Numbered from the stretch's first letter, positions 9,880 to 20,022 are shown. The stretch is DNA of 64,000 nt from Natronosalvus amylolyticus (GCF_024298845.1 NZ_CP101156.1:1302001-1366000), one strand, 5' to 3'. Notes: generated by a model from the letters alone, not told the origin. A program made the numbers and translations.

Positions 9880-10341
9880 TCAGACCCCGACACCCAACAC
9901 GGTTTCGAGCAAATACGAGGTCAAGAGGACACCGACACTGCTCCAAAAGAGTTTGCCCGGAGGTGAAATTGTGTACATCGGCGGTGGTGGGGTAATCCAG
10001 CGAAACGGTGGCAGTGTCCGCACCAAACGCTGGAACGTCGTTTGGTCCGGTTCGGCCCCAATCGCCCTACCCGCTTCCGTGCCAACCGTTCCCGACTGTG
10101 TTCGCTCGAGTTCCTCCGGCGAAGACGGCCAGAGCCGAATCGTTGCATAGGCCATAAGCACAAATCCGAGCAAGAATAGGCCGATTTTCGCCCCTTCGAA
10201 GCCGCCGCCAACTGCCAGGCTAATGGCGGTAACGAAGAACGTCGAAACCAATACCACACCGGTCACGTACGCAAGCGTATCCGCACAAACGAGTGCTGCG
10301 ACACGGATTCGGGCAAGCCGGGGCGAAGAATATGATGCCAT
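9880..10341 (-). CDS. Small haloarchaeal integral membrane protein
   Basis: A 153-residue protein with three or four hydrophobic segments (about residues 18-40, 48-68, 130-150). A polar loop rich in Thr/Glu (SSPEELERTQSG) separates two membrane hairpins. I do not recognise a function. It lies 18 bases after dppF on the same strand, so it may be the last cotranscribed gene of the peptide transporter operon. Confidence 0.65.
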   Translation of the reverse strand: MASYSSPRLARIRVAALVCADTLAYVTGVVLVSTFFVTAISLAVGGGFEGAKIGLFLLGFVLMAYATIRLWPSSPEELERTQSGTVGTEAGRAIGAEPDQTTFQRLVRTLPPFRWITPPPPMYTISPPGKLFWSSVGVLLTSYLLETVLGVGV

Positions 10342-10359
10342 GCCGGTTCGAAAGAATCC

Positions 10360-11697
10360 TTAGCGATGTCGTCGGTCGATAACCGCTCGAGGGGTGTCGT
10401 GTCCGGGTTCGTGCCGGTGACACAGGCTGACTCGACCGTCGTCGCCAACCGGATGATACGCCGGAATATCCGTGTCACAGACGCTGCCGAACTCTTCGTC
10501 GAGCAACTCGAGGGCGCTTTCCTCGTCCTTTGCCCGGACGTCATCTGCAACCTGCTCGAGCGCCGGTTGAATCGACTCGGGGATTTCGATGTCGCCGAAC
10601 AGTTCGTCGTAAATCTCGTCGATGGAACCGAATCGACTCTCTCGACCGAGAAGCGACTTGAGACGGTCGCTGATACCCCGTTCGGCCCGTTTGCGTTCCC
10701 GGACGATCTCTCGAAGGAGGTCAAGTTGCGTCCAGAGGGTATCGTCGAGGTTCTCATACTCATCCGGCCGGATTCGCGCCGGACATCTGGTGCTGAACGG
10801 ACAGCCACTTGGCGGATCTCGCGGGTTCGGCGGCGTTCCCTGCAAGGTAATTCGCTCCCTGTGCGCAGTCGGGTCCGGCTCCGGAATCGCCGACAGCAAT
10901 GCGTGCGTGTAGGGATTGGCCGGATCGGTAAACAGCTCCTCCGTCGGCCCGATCTCCATGATGTTACCGAGGTACATCACCGCAACCCGGTCACAGATGT
11001 GCCGGACAACCGAGAGGTCGTGCGCGATGAACAGGTATGTCAGGCCGAACTCGTCTTGCAGGTCCTCGAGCAAATTGATTACTTCGGCTTGTACCGACAC
11101 GTCCAGTGCACTCACGGGCTCGTCGAGGACGATAAACTCCGGTTCCAGCGTCAGCGTCCGAGCGATGCCGATTCGCTGGCGCTGTCCACCGGAGAACTGG
11201 TGTGGGTACCGGTAGTAGTGTTCCCGTTGCAGACCGACTTTCTCGAGCAGTTCGCGAACCCGCTGTTGACGCTCTCTGGGCGTCTTCCAGTCGTGAACGT
11301 CGAGCGGTTCGCGGACGATTTCACCGACCGTCATCCGGTCGTTGAGACTCGAGTCCGGGTCCTGGAAGACGATCTGTGCGTCTCGACGCCAGGCTTTGAG
11401 TTCGGGGCCACTCAGCGTCGTGATGTCGGTTCCATCGAAGTGGATCTCGCCGCCCGTCGCTTCCTCGAGTTGCACGAGGGTACGACCGAGCGTCGTTTTC
11501 CCACAGCCAGATTCGCCGACGAGGCCGAGCGTCTCGCCGCGTTTAATTTCGAACGAGACGCCGTCGACTGCTTTGACAGGGTTTCCGCCAAACAGTTTTC
11601 CTTCGTCGTAATAGGTGCGAAGGTCAGACACCTCGACCATCACGTCGTCTCGTTCGTCCGTCACTTCTTCTTCGGACTGTAACGTTCGTTGACTCAT
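10360..11697 (-). CDS. dppF: Peptide/nickel-type ABC transporter ATPase, DppF/OppF family
   Basis: A 445-residue ABC ATPase with Walker [10 protein letters not shown], signature [14 protein letters not shown] and Walker [15 protein letters not shown]. The OppF-type cysteine tail is present but split: GCPFSTRCP near residue 290 and the second pair (VCDT, SLCHRH) about 120 residues later, separated by a charged helical insertion. In this family these cysteines bind an iron-sulfur cluster. The insertion is unusual compared with bacterial OppF of about 330 residues. The gene is directly joined to dppD (stop and start share bases). Confidence 0.9.
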   Translation of the reverse strand: MSQRTLQSEEEVTDERDDVMVEVSDLRTYYDEGKLFGGNPVKAVDGVSFEIKRGETLGLVGESGCGKTTLGRTLVQLEEATGGEIHFDGTDITTLSGPELKAWRRDAQIVFQDPDSSLNDRMTVGEIVREPLDVHDWKTPRERQQRVRELLEKVGLQREHYYRYPHQFSGGQRQRIGIARTLTLEPEFIVLDEPVSALDVSVQAEVINLLEDLQDEFGLTYLFIAHDLSVVRHICDRVAVMYLGNIMEIGPTEELFTDPANPYTHALLSAIPEPDPTAHRERITLQGTPPNPRDPPSGCPFSTRCPARIRPDEYENLDDTLWTQLDLLREIVRERKRAERGISDRLKSLLGRESRFGSIDEIYDELFGDIEIPESIQPALEQVADDVRAKDEESALELLDEEFGSVCDTDIPAYHPVGDDGRVSLCHRHEPGHDTPRAVIDRRHR

Positions 11698-13037
11698 CAG
11701 TGCTCACCCTCCGTAGACTCCGATTCGGAATGGCGTTCGATTCGATCGAGTTCCGATACGTCTTCTGGATACAGGAGACATGCCGCCGTATGATCGTCCA
11801 CACCCGATTCGACCGGAACCGATACTGGGTGAACGGAGTCACACGATTCGAACGCTTTCGGACACCGTGGTGCAAACCGACAGAACGTCGGTGGCTCGTT
11901 CGGCGTCGGGACGTTCCCTTCAATCGTTTGCAATCGGTCGCCCTCTTGTCGACCCGGAATGGACTGTAACAGGCCTTCAGTGTAGGGGTGTTTCGGATTG
12001 GCAAACAGCGTGTTGACTTCGGCCGTTTCGACCGTTTCACCGGCGTACATCACGTTCACTCGGTCTGCAACTTCGGCAATGACACCCATGTCGTGCGTGA
12101 TGAACATGATCGCCAGGTCGCGCTCTTCTTGTAGCTCATCGAGCAACTCGAGAATCTGCGCCTGAATGGTCACGTCGAGTGCGGTCGTCGGCTCGTCACA
12201 GATCAACACTTCCGGGTCACAGGCCAGCGCCATCGCGATGACCGCACGCTGGCGCATGCCACCGGAGAACTGGTGTGGGTACTCCGCGACACGTCGTCGC
12301 GAGTCCGGGATGCCAACCGCCTCGAGCAGCGAAATCGCTTCTTTCGTTGCGGCCTTTCCGCGAAGTCCCTGGTGAAGACGCAGGGCTTCTTTGATCTGAT
12401 TACCAACCGTGTAGACCGGGTTGAGACTCGTCAACGGGTCCTGGAACACCATCGCTATTTTGCCACCGCGCATGGCCCGCTGGGGTTTCCCCTCGAGACG
12501 GGTAATTTCGATGAATCCCTCGACAATCTCGCCGGACGACTGTTCGGTGATGAACACACAGTCGTCGCTGCCGGTCAATCCGAGTTGGTCACCGTAGCCT
12601 GTGGCAAGCAGGTCCGCAATCGTCATCGACTCGACTGACTCGTGGCCCAACTGGGCTGGCGTGACGTCGATGCCCGGTCGCTCGAGTAGCGATCGAACGT
12701 CGTGTTCTGCCTCGAGCTCGCTGACGTCGACAGTTCGCCCTGAGAACTTGTTGGCAAACTCTCGAACCGTTTCGAGGTGGGTGAAACGAATGCTGCTGCC
12801 TGGGAGGACGACACCGGGATTGTCGACCAGTCCCATCATCGAACGTGCGGTGACGCTCTTCCCAGACCCACTTTCACCGACGATCCCGACGGTTTCACCG
12901 GGCGTCAGGTCGAACGAGACGCCATCGACGGCGCGAATAACCTCCTTGTCGGTGTAAAACGCCGTCTGGAGGTTTCGAACTTCGACGATCGGATCGGTGT
13001 CGCCACGGGTTGCCTGTGGTGGAGATTCCATCGACAT
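11697..13037 (-). CDS. dppD: Peptide/nickel-type ABC transporter ATPase, DppD/OppD family
   Basis: A 446-residue ABC ATPase. Walker A is GESGSGKSV near residue 53 and the signature is [15 protein letters not shown]. About 110 residues (roughly 80-190) are inserted between Walker A and the Q-loop [11 protein letters not shown], a position where OppD proteins normally have about 30. The C-terminal oligo-binding/cysteine motif [14 protein letters not shown] is intact. It forms a heterodimer with DppF. It overlaps dppC by one base. Confidence 0.9.
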   Translation of the reverse strand: MSMESPPQATRGDTDPIVEVRNLQTAFYTDKEVIRAVDGVSFDLTPGETVGIVGESGSGKSVTARSMMGLVDNPGVVLPGSSIRFTHLETVREFANKFSGRTVDVSELEAEHDVRSLLERPGIDVTPAQLGHESVESMTIADLLATGYGDQLGLTGSDDCVFITEQSSGEIVEGFIEITRLEGKPQRAMRGGKIAMVFQDPLTSLNPVYTVGNQIKEALRLHQGLRGKAATKEAISLLEAVGIPDSRRRVAEYPHQFSGGMRQRAVIAMALACDPEVLICDEPTTALDVTIQAQILELLDELQEERDLAIMFITHDMGVIAEVADRVNVMYAGETVETAEVNTLFANPKHPYTEGLLQSIPGRQEGDRLQTIEGNVPTPNEPPTFCRFAPRCPKAFESCDSVHPVSVPVESGVDDHTAACLLYPEDVSELDRIERHSESESTEGEH

Positions 13038-14803
13038 TATCCACCACCTCCCGTGGCAGCGGCCGTTGTTCCAGCATCGCCCGACTCACTTTCGGGATCC
13101 ATAGCGTCCCGAATGCCGTCACCGAGTGCGTTGAATCCGGTGACGACGAGGACGATCAGGATGCCAGGGACGGTTGCGATATGCCAGGAGCTCGTCGAAA
13201 CGTACGACCGGCCGTCACTGACCATCCGCCCCCATTCGGGGGTCGGCGGGTTGATCCCCAGGCCGAGGAACGACAGGGCAGCGGTCGTGATGATCACACC
13301 ACCGAGCAACAGCGATGCGTAGATCATGATGTAGCTCAGGATGTACGGAGCCATGTGTTTGCGCATCGTCTTCATCGGCGTCTGGCCGTAGCTTTTTGCC
13401 GCATCGACCCACTCCTGTTCTGCGACCTGGAGCGAGGGGCCACGTATCGCCCGCCAGAGCCCCGGCCAGTACAGCGCCCCGAAAATTAACGCGAGCAGTA
13501 ACCCTCCGCTATAGATATCGGCCAGTGGATGGTTCCCCTGTTGGAAAACCACGGAGAGCAACAACACCATCAGGAAGACAGGAACGGAGATGATTGTGTC
13601 ACTCACCACAATTGTCGCGATGTCGATAGTACCTTTGTAGTACGCCGTGATCAGCGACATCATCAGTGCAATCGAGGTAGCGATACCGATACCGATCAGC
13701 CCGATCATGAGCGACGTACGCGCTCCGAACGCGAGGAACGTAAAGAGGTCCTTCCCGTCGGGGTTCGTTCCTAATGGCGCCCACCGATCGTAATCATCGT
13801 AGCTCATAATCCCAACCGTGCTGTCACCACCCTGAGACCGGCTCTGAATGTTTGCAGTCCCGTGCGCTATCGATTCGACTTCCCCGTCGTCAGTGAGATA
13901 TTCGAATTCGTTCTGATAGGGGCTGTAGAGATTCGCCTCCGCGTTTGCCGCACCGAGAGCCGGTGCCCACAGCGCGAGAACGACGAACCCGAAGACGACG
14001 ATAAGCCCGAAGATGCCCCAGTAGTGGGTTCGGAACCGGTTAATCCAGTCGTCTCGAGGCGTCCAATCTGCTCCGCGGTAGTGTTCACGGTAGGTCGTAT
14101 AGCCCTTCCAGAGCCAGACGAGCGCGGCGAATGCGTACGCGTAAATGACGAGGACGCGGATCGCCCAGGCAACTGCTGGCGAAAGTCCGAGGAAGGTTCC
14201 TTCCCAACCACCATCCGGCGATCGGTGACCTTCGTTTGAGATCAGTTCTCGGTCACTGAGCGTCCAGCCGTTTGCGACCCACTCGAGGGCGTTCGTCAGG
14301 CTGGCAACTGCCGCTTCGAGGGCACCACCAAGCGGCGTCACCAAGACCAGAGCAGCACCGACACCGAGGCCTGCAGCGATCACGAGTCGCTCGAGCAGGT
14401 TCTCGCTGAGCGCGTCCGGGCCGACCCGTCTAGCATCGAGCCCGATTTTCTTCGAGACCGAAAACGGGACGAACAGCGGTTTGACCAGGAAGGCAGCAGC
14501 GATCAATACTAAGGCAGCCGTTACGCTGAATCCGACCGCTCCGCCAATTTGACCGAGGCCGCCTGAAACGCTGCTTAACCCGTCAGCGACGTTATCAGCG
14601 ACCCACCACGGAACCGATGGAACGGCCCCGAGGACCATTCGTACGGCCCCGCCAGCGGCAAGTATCCAGCCGACGATTCGACCGAGCTCGAGGAGGATCA
14701 ACAGCGCCAGTCCCGCCACCCAGATGAGTGCCGGTCGTGGGTTCGCCGCGATTCGTTCTCGAAGCGTCAAGACAGTGTCTGACTCATTAGATGACATGCT
14801 CAT
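13037..14803 (-). CDS. dppC: Peptide/nickel-type ABC transporter permease, DppC family, long form
   Basis: A 588-residue permease, about twice the usual length. The C-terminal 260 residues are the standard BPD_transp_1 domain: LGTNPDGKDLFTFLAFGARTS, the EAA loop EQEWVDAAKSYGQTPMKTM and GLGINPPTPEWGRM. The N-terminal half adds about four extra membrane segments and a long loop. Long DppC proteins of this kind are known in haloarchaea; the role of the extension is unknown. The tail is glycine/alanine rich. Confidence 0.88.
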   Translation of the reverse strand: MSMSSNESDTVLTLRERIAANPRPALIWVAGLALLILLELGRIVGWILAAGGAVRMVLGAVPSVPWWVADNVADGLSSVSGGLGQIGGAVGFSVTAALVLIAAAFLVKPLFVPFSVSKKIGLDARRVGPDALSENLLERLVIAAGLGVGAALVLVTPLGGALEAAVASLTNALEWVANGWTLSDRELISNEGHRSPDGGWEGTFLGLSPAVAWAIRVLVIYAYAFAALVWLWKGYTTYREHYRGADWTPRDDWINRFRTHYWGIFGLIVVFGFVVLALWAPALGAANAEANLYSPYQNEFEYLTDDGEVESIAHGTANIQSRSQGGDSTVGIMSYDDYDRWAPLGTNPDGKDLFTFLAFGARTSLMIGLIGIGIATSIALMMSLITAYYKGTIDIATIVVSDTIISVPVFLMVLLLSVVFQQGNHPLADIYSGGLLLALIFGALYWPGLWRAIRGPSLQVAEQEWVDAAKSYGQTPMKTMRKHMAPYILSYIMIYASLLLGGVIITTAALSFLGLGINPPTPEWGRMVSDGRSYVSTSSWHIATVPGILIVLVVTGFNALGDGIRDAMDPESESGDAGTTAAATGGGG

Positions 14804-15870
14804 TGTTCGTACCCCACACGTGGATCGAGGATCGTGTACAGGAAGTCCTGTAGAATGTTCAACGAGATCGTTATCAGTGTGAAGATGAATATCAGTGCGC
14901 CTGCCAGCGGCAGGTCACCCTGGGTCGCTGAGATGAAGAACAGTCGGCCGAGACCATTAATCCCGAAGATGACCTCGACGATGACTGACCCACCGAGCAA
15001 CAACAACGCCTCGTTCGTGATGATCGGGACGAGCGGAATCAGGGCGTTGCGGAAAACGTGTTTCCACAGAATAACGCGTCCGGAGAGCCCTTTCGCTTTG
15101 GCCGTCTCGACGTAGTTCGAGTTGATCGTCTCGAGGATGGCCGTCCGTCCGATTCGGAGTTCACTCGCCATCGATGCGGAACCGAGAACGATAGCAGCGG
15201 GTAAGATGACTTTGATTGCCACGGCAAGCGTTCCGCCGTCGAAATAGAAGCCACTGGGCATCGGGACCATGCCGAGTGATTGCCACTCTTCGAATCCGAT
15301 GAAATTCAGTGGTGGCGTCCCGATGAGACTCCGGACTTCTGGGCCAATCGTGTACCAGTCGAAGCCGAGAAAGCCCCCACCTTGTGTTCGGCGCAAGACG
15401 GCGAGCAACATAATTGCCAGCCAGAAGTTAGGCATTGCGAGCCAGACGATACCCGAGAAGGAGGCGATGTAGTCTCCCCAGCTGTTCGGGTTGAGTCCGG
15501 CGTAAAACCCGAGGGGGATGCCGATGAACAGCGGCAACAACACCGCCCAGAATCCAAGCCAGATGGTTCGTGGCGCGAAAATGGCGATGAGTGCGTTTAC
15601 ACTTCGGCCGGACTGAATAACGTACGACTGGCCAAAGTTGAACGTGATCAGATCGACCATGTAATCGATATACTGGCGCCATAGCGGCTCATTGAGCCCC
15701 ATATTTTCTCGTATCTGTTCGGCTTGCGCCCCACTGGCTTCCGGTCCAAGCATCGCTGCAACCGGATCGAGCGGCCCCATCCTGAGGATAACGAAGATGA
15801 GCGTCATCACCAGGAACAGAATCGGGATCGACAGCAGGACTCGCTGGAAGAAGTATCGCCAGCGGCTCAT
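14800..15870 (-). CDS. dppB: Peptide/nickel-type ABC transporter permease, DppB family
   Basis: A 356-residue permease with six predicted helices. It opens with the DppB pattern RYFFQRVLLSIPILFLVMTLIF and contains LGLNEPLWRQYIDYM-type residues, the EAA loop near NYVETAKAKGLSGR and GLGRLFFISATQGDLP. It overlaps dppC by 4 bases. It follows the receptor gene on the same strand after a 160-base gap with a hairpin. Confidence 0.92.
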   Translation of the reverse strand: MSRWRYFFQRVLLSIPILFLVMTLIFVILRMGPLDPVAAMLGPEASGAQAEQIRENMGLNEPLWRQYIDYMVDLITFNFGQSYVIQSGRSVNALIAIFAPRTIWLGFWAVLLPLFIGIPLGFYAGLNPNSWGDYIASFSGIVWLAMPNFWLAIMLLAVLRRTQGGGFLGFDWYTIGPEVRSLIGTPPLNFIGFEEWQSLGMVPMPSGFYFDGGTLAVAIKVILPAAIVLGSASMASELRIGRTAILETINSNYVETAKAKGLSGRVILWKHVFRNALIPLVPIITNEALLLLGGSVIVEVIFGINGLGRLFFISATQGDLPLAGALIFIFTLITISLNILQDFLYTILDPRVGYEQ

Positions 15871-15990
15871 AGCGCATCACGTGTGGTCCACGCGGTAAAC
15901 ATGTGTAGTACTAAGCTCTCGGTATGCATTCGAGGGTAATAGGTGTCATGATTTTCCGCAACCGGGGTTATTAAGCGTCGTCAAAACGGC

Positions 15991-16010
15991 GACGGAAAAA
16001 GCGCTCCGTC
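15991..16010 (-). terminator. Hairpin with T run between receptor and dppB
   Basis: On the minus strand GACGGA and TCCGTC (6-base arms) flank an 8-base loop containing a T run. It lies 20 bases after the receptor stop. Partial termination here would give more receptor than membrane complex, a common arrangement; this is inferred. Confidence 0.4.
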
Positions 16011-16030
16011 ACTCCGCCGTCAGTTCGGCG

Positions 16031-17863
16031 TTATTCCTCTTCAGCTTCCCAGTCGAGGTAGTAGCCGTCTGCCTCTTCGGGGATCAGGTCCGTGTTGGTG
16101 TTGGCGGGTTCGAAGCCAAACAGGCCGTATGCGGGGTCGGCCCAGCTCCAGATCCAGCCCAGCGAGTAAAACGCCAGGTCACCGTCTTCACCACGGCTGA
16201 TCAGCGTGCTGAACTCTGCCTCCTCGAGCGAGAGGTCGATGCCGGTGCCGTCGAGTTTGTCACGCGTGTTTCGACCGAACTGCTGGAACGTCTCGTCCGC
16301 GTAGGTCGTCAGCGTCATCTCGAACGGATCGTCTTCGGTGTAGCCGGCGTCGGCGAGCACTTCCTGTGCCGATGCCAGGTCCGTCTCGTTTGGCGAGTAC
16401 GGCCAGTCGTCGACGAACTCCTGGTAGCCCTCGGCGCCCGTGGGCCAGATACCCGGCGGCGTGAAGCTGAACGCACTTTCGCCACGTCCCTGGAAGATCA
16501 GGTTGATCAGTTCTTCGTGGTCAGTGACGTACGCCACTGCCTGACGGACCGGCTTTGGCGTCTGACTCGCGTTGAACGCGACGTAGAACGTGCTGAGTTC
16601 GGCGACACCGAGGTAGTTGACCGTGTCTCCGTTCTCGAGCGGTCCGTACGTTCCGAAGTCACGGTTGAGGTCGTCCGGTTCGGCATCGATGTTGTCCTGT
16701 TCGTACTGCGAGGTCGGAATGCCGAAGATGTCGGCGTTACGCTCGTTAATGTACGTCCAGATGGCGTCGTCGTCTTCGAGGATCTGCCAGTGGATGGACT
16801 CGAGGTTCGCGGGGTCGTCGTGGTAGTCGTCGAAGCGCGTGACGCGGGCTTCCGTCCCTGGGTCCCAGACGTCGAACTCGAACGGACCGGTACCGTTCAT
16901 CACTTCGGTTGCGAACTCTTCCTGGGTGACTTCGCCATCGTAGCCTTCGATGTCGTCGACGAAGCCTTCGGGAACTGGACCGAAGGAGTCGTAGGTGAGG
17001 ATGTCGAGCGCTGCGGCTTCGACCTCTGCGAGCGTCATCTCGAACGTCCGGTCGTCGATGACTTCGACACCGATGGAGTCCGGCACGACGTTGCCCTCCT
17101 CGTCGGTCTCGTGGTCGATACCGAGGAAACCGGAGCCGAGGATGAAGTTGGCACGCTGGCTGTGTTCTGACTCTGCAAGGCGCCGCCAGGCGTACTTGAA
17201 GTCGTCAGCGGTGAGTTCCTCGCCACCGTGGTAGGTTGCCTCTTTGATCGTGAACGTGTACGTCAGGAGGTCGTCGGAGATGTCGACCTCTTCGAGCAAC
17301 TGGTTCTCGAGTTCGGCAACGCCGTCGGGGTAGTCGACCAGGTTCTCGTAGACCTGATTGATGATGACAGCGGACGCGGTGTCAGTCGACTGAATGGGGT
17401 CCAGTGACGACACCGTCGAGTTGATGAGGTTCAACTCGGTGGAACCGTCATCGAGCGACGTGTCGTTGTGCTGCTGACGGTGGCCACCGAGGGCACCGGT
17501 CCGTTCGACGTCGACGTGGTCGTACCAGAACCGCTCGTTGAGGTTGTGGTACAACGGCATGAGGATCATGTCGTCACGGACGGCCTCTTCCATCTCGACG
17601 TAGGCCTGGTTACGCAGGTCTTCGTCTTCCGGGCCAGGGTTCGCTACGATGCGGTCCCAGGCATCTTGGGCTTTCTGGACGTTCGAAATCTCGTCCTCGC
17701 CGTTACCGTTACCGTTACCGTTACCTTCACCATTTCCGTCGTCGTCGCCGTTCCCGTCGTCGTCCCCGTCGCCACCGAAGCACCCTGCCACTGCCGCCGT
17801 GGCTGCACCGGCGCTCGTCGCTTTGAGGAATGATCGTCGGGATACACCTGATTTATTTGGCAT
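16031..17863 (-). CDS. dppA: Peptide/nickel-type ABC substrate-binding lipoprotein (SBP_bac_5), apparently circularly permuted
   Basis: A 610-residue receptor. Residues 1-28 are a Tat signal (SRRSFLK) with lipobox VAGC; residues 30-57 are an Asp/Gly/Asn linker. Residues 58-125 look like the C-terminal tail of this family (AQDAWDRIVANPG, RNQAYVEMEEAVRDDMILMP, ERFWYDHVDV), whereas the normal N-terminal start (LNLINSTVSSLDPIQSTDTA) comes only near residue 140. The protein then ends at LDWEAEEE, just where that tail would be expected. ATG 17863 is chosen over TTG 17875 because a TATA box lies about 30 bases upstream. It is the first gene of the dppA-B-C-D-F unit. Confidence 0.88.
   Translation of the reverse strand: MPNKSGVSRRSFLKATSAGAATAAVAGCFGGDGDDDGNGDDDGNGEGNGNGNGNGEDEISNVQKAQDAWDRIVANPGPEDEDLRNQAYVEMEEAVRDDMILMPLYHNLNERFWYDHVDVERTGALGGHRQQHNDTSLDDGSTELNLINSTVSSLDPIQSTDTASAVIINQVYENLVDYPDGVAELENQLLEEVDISDDLLTYTFTIKEATYHGGEELTADDFKYAWRRLAESEHSQRANFILGSGFLGIDHETDEEGNVVPDSIGVEVIDDRTFEMTLAEVEAAALDILTYDSFGPVPEGFVDDIEGYDGEVTQEEFATEVMNGTGPFEFDVWDPGTEARVTRFDDYHDDPANLESIHWQILEDDDAIWTYINERNADIFGIPTSQYEQDNIDAEPDDLNRDFGTYGPLENGDTVNYLGVAELSTFYVAFNASQTPKPVRQAVAYVTDHEELINLIFQGRGESAFSFTPPGIWPTGAEGYQEFVDDWPYSPNETDLASAQEVLADAGYTEDDPFEMTLTTYADETFQQFGRNTRDKLDGTGIDLSLEEAEFSTLISRGEDGDLAFYSLGWIWSWADPAYGLFGFEPANTNTDLIPEEADGYYLDWEAEEE
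17701..17724. repeat. CGTTAC hexanucleotide repeat (4 copies) in the receptor linker
   Basis: Four perfect CGTTAC units encode Gly-Asn pairs in the flexible linker between the lipobox and the binding domain. It is prone to slippage in multiples of two codons, which would change linker length without a frameshift. Confidence 0.9.
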
Positions 17864-17890
17864 CTCACATGGCAAAAATCTCTCGAGTTG

Positions 17891-17898
17891 TATAAATT
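17891..17898 (-). promoter_or_regulatory. TATA box of the dpp operon
   Basis: AATTTATA on the minus strand, 28-35 bases upstream of ATG 17863. It supports that start and a leaderless or nearly leaderless transcript for the receptor gene. Confidence 0.6.
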
Positions 17899-18211
17899 TT
17901 GCCTTTGGTATCGGCAGACATTCGCTTGGTTTGACCTATCACCCTTAATTTCACGTTAAACGTACTCGACTTCGAGTGAATTGTGTGCCAGTATCGCCAG
18001 TTTTCGACGCGCGCCCCGAAGAAATCCGTGAAAAACGAGTAACTCACGAAGGTACGCGTTCCTGATACCGGTTTCACGACACCATTTCACTCCAAAAGAA
18101 GCGGCTCCCCCCGAACACTCGATATAGTGTAATTTCGTCGCGTCAAAACGGTTCGCTGATAGCGCGTTCACAGCCGTTCGTTCAGACCAGCGACCGGGTT
18201 ACTACGCCGGT
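17899..18211. other. Intergenic region upstream of the dpp operon
   Basis: About 310 bases between the dpp promoter and the end of the universal stress gene. It is moderately AT-rich near 17930-17970, and I see no gene or strong repeat. It presumably holds dpp control sites, but no palindrome stands out. Confidence 0.4.
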
Positions 18212-18655
18212 CTACGTCGAGCCCTCAGCACCCCGAACGACGAACACCGGAACCGGTGATCGGTCGACCACACGCTCGGAAACACTCCCCATCGTAATCT
18301 GTTTCTCACGCGGACTCTTGCCGTGGGTGCCGATGACGATCAGATCGATATCGGACTCCGAAGCATACTCGAGGATCGCCTTCGCTGGCGTTCCTCGCTC
18401 GACGGACTCGACCGTCTCCAGTCCGGCCTCGCTGGCCCGTGCAGCGACGGCAGCCGTCGCGCTCGACGCGCCATCCTCGAGTTGTGATGTTATTTTCTCA
18501 CGTGTCTCGCCCGTCGCGGCCTGCACGATTCGTGTATCGACCACCGATATCGCGTGAACCGTGGCGTCGTTATCTCTGGCAATGGGCAGGGCGTGTTCAA
18601 TCGTCCGCTCGACGGTGTCGCTGCCATCTGTCGGAAGAAGAATATTGTCGTACAT
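18212..18655 (-). CDS. Universal stress protein UspA family
   Basis: A 147-residue cytosolic nucleotide-binding protein. The start MYDNILLPTDGSD and the C-terminal ATP-binding motif VIGTHGKSPREKQITMGS (G-x2-G-x9-GS) are those of ATP-binding UspA proteins. A single domain of the usual length. Haloarchaea have many paralogues, so the specific role is unknown. It is divergent from the aldo/keto reductase gene. Confidence 0.92.
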   Translation of the reverse strand: MYDNILLPTDGSDTVERTIEHALPIARDNDATVHAISVVDTRIVQAATGETREKITSQLEDGASSATAAVAARASEAGLETVESVERGTPAKAILEYASESDIDLIVIGTHGKSPREKQITMGSVSERVVDRSPVPVFVVRGAEGST

Positions 18656-18823
18656 GATTTTGCCTCCTCCTCAATCCACTCGAGGAGCCATGAGGAAGGT
18701 TTCGGTCGTTCCTGTCACTCGAGAACACACCGCCGCCGTTGGCTCGAGAGCGAAGGCGTTCGTCCCACGAACGGATCGCCGCTTCCTGCCCCTTTTTCAT
18801 CCGTTCCCCAGAACTACCGTGTG

Positions 18824-19834
18824 ATGAGCGATCAGACCCAGATCGACCTCGATTTCGTCCAGCTTGGCCGAACCGGTATCCACACCAGTAAACTCCAGTT
18901 TGGCACCTGGCGATTCGGTCGAACGACCGAAGAAGGCACCCTCGAGATCAGTGAAGAGCGCGGCCACGAATTGCTCGACACCTACGCCGACGCCGGCGGC
19001 CGATACATCGACACCGCAGACGTTTACGGCGGTGGCGAGAGCGAACGGTGGATCGGCGACTGGCTCGACGACCGCGACCGCGAACGGTACACGATCGCCT
19101 CGAAACTCTACTGGCAGATCCGTGACGGCGACCCAAACAGTCGAGGCACCAATCGGAAAAACGTCCGCCACCGCGTCGACGCCATCCTCGACCGGCTCGA
19201 TACCGACTACCTCGACGTCCTCTACATCCACCGCTGGGACGACGCGACGCCCACGCGAGAAATGATGAAAACCCTCAACGGGGTCGTCGAATCCGGGAAG
19301 GTCCACTATCTGGGCGCCTCGACGATGCGCCCGAATGCGTGGAAGGTCGCCCGGGCGAACGCCATCGCCGACGCACACGGCTGGGAATCCTTTACGGTCC
19401 TGCAACCACGGTACAACCTGGTCGACCGCGAAATCGAGGGGGACTACCTCGAGTTCGCCCGACAGCGCAATCTGGCGGTCTGTCCCTGGAGTCCCCTCGG
19501 GCAGGGCTTTTTGACCGGCAAGTACACTCGAGACGAGGATCTCCCCGACGATTCGAAAGTAGCCGAGTCGAGTCGGTTCAGAGACGCGTACCTCACCGAG
19601 GCGAACTTCGATCTGCACGACGAACTCGACGCCGTCGCTGCGGAAGTCGATGCCACACCGGCGCAGGTCGCCCTCGCCTGGCTCTGTCATCGTGACGGCG
19701 TTACCGCACCAATCGTCGGCGCGCGTACGGTGGACCAGCTCGAGGAGAACCTGGCAGCCGCGGCCATCGAACTCAGCCCCGAACAGGTCGACCGGTTGAC
19801 CGCAGCGAAAGCTGGCCCGTACGACGGCCTGTAG
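18824..19834 (+). CDS. Aldo/keto reductase
   Basis: A 336-residue (alpha/beta)8 NADPH-dependent oxidoreductase. The catalytic tetrad is visible: Asp in DTADVYGGGESE, Tyr in the same motif, Lys in TIASKLYW and His in YIHRWDD. The C-terminus has the cofactor pattern APIVGARTVDQLEENL. The frame is open from 18554, but ATG 18824 starts the family-like sequence (LGRTGIHTSKLQFGTW), so the upstream 90 codons are rejected. The substrate is unknown. Confidence 0.9.
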   Translation: MSDQTQIDLDFVQLGRTGIHTSKLQFGTWRFGRTTEEGTLEISEERGHELLDTYADAGGRYIDTADVYGGGESERWIGDWLDDRDRERYTIASKLYWQIRDGDPNSRGTNRKNVRHRVDAILDRLDTDYLDVLYIHRWDDATPTREMMKTLNGVVESGKVHYLGASTMRPNAWKVARANAIADAHGWESFTVLQPRYNLVDREIEGDYLEFARQRNLAVCPWSPLGQGFLTGKYTRDEDLPDDSKVAESSRFRDAYLTEANFDLHDELDAVAAEVDATPAQVALAWLCHRDGVTAPIVGARTVDQLEENLAAAAIELSPEQVDRLTAAKAGPYDGL

Positions 19835-19967
19835 CCACCCCTCCGAATTGGCACAGTTCACGAGGACCCACCAGCGACGACCGCTCGCCGTCGCTCGAGT
19901 CACCATACAGACCAGTTTGAGGGTCTCTCGAGTGTGCTTTTCAGGCGGACTCGAAAAGGTGTTGTTC

Positions 19968-19975
19968 TGTTAACA
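19968..19975. promoter_or_regulatory. TGTTAACA palindrome upstream of tfb
   Basis: A perfect 8-base palindrome, 48 bases before the tfb start and just ahead of a TATA-like TATTTAAC at 19986. The same octamer precedes several genes between 21.7 and 30 kb. Confidence 0.4.
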
Positions 19976-20022
19976 TTATCGCATAGTATTTAACCGTCTC
20001 GAGCGAGTTTCTCTACTCGTTC

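Noticed and set aside
10366-11682. Long plus-strand ORF opposite dppF
   Set aside because: Antisense shadow; the minus strand carries all ABC motifs.
18797-19906. Long minus-strand ORF opposite the aldo/keto reductase
   Set aside because: Antisense shadow; the catalytic tetrad is on the plus strand.
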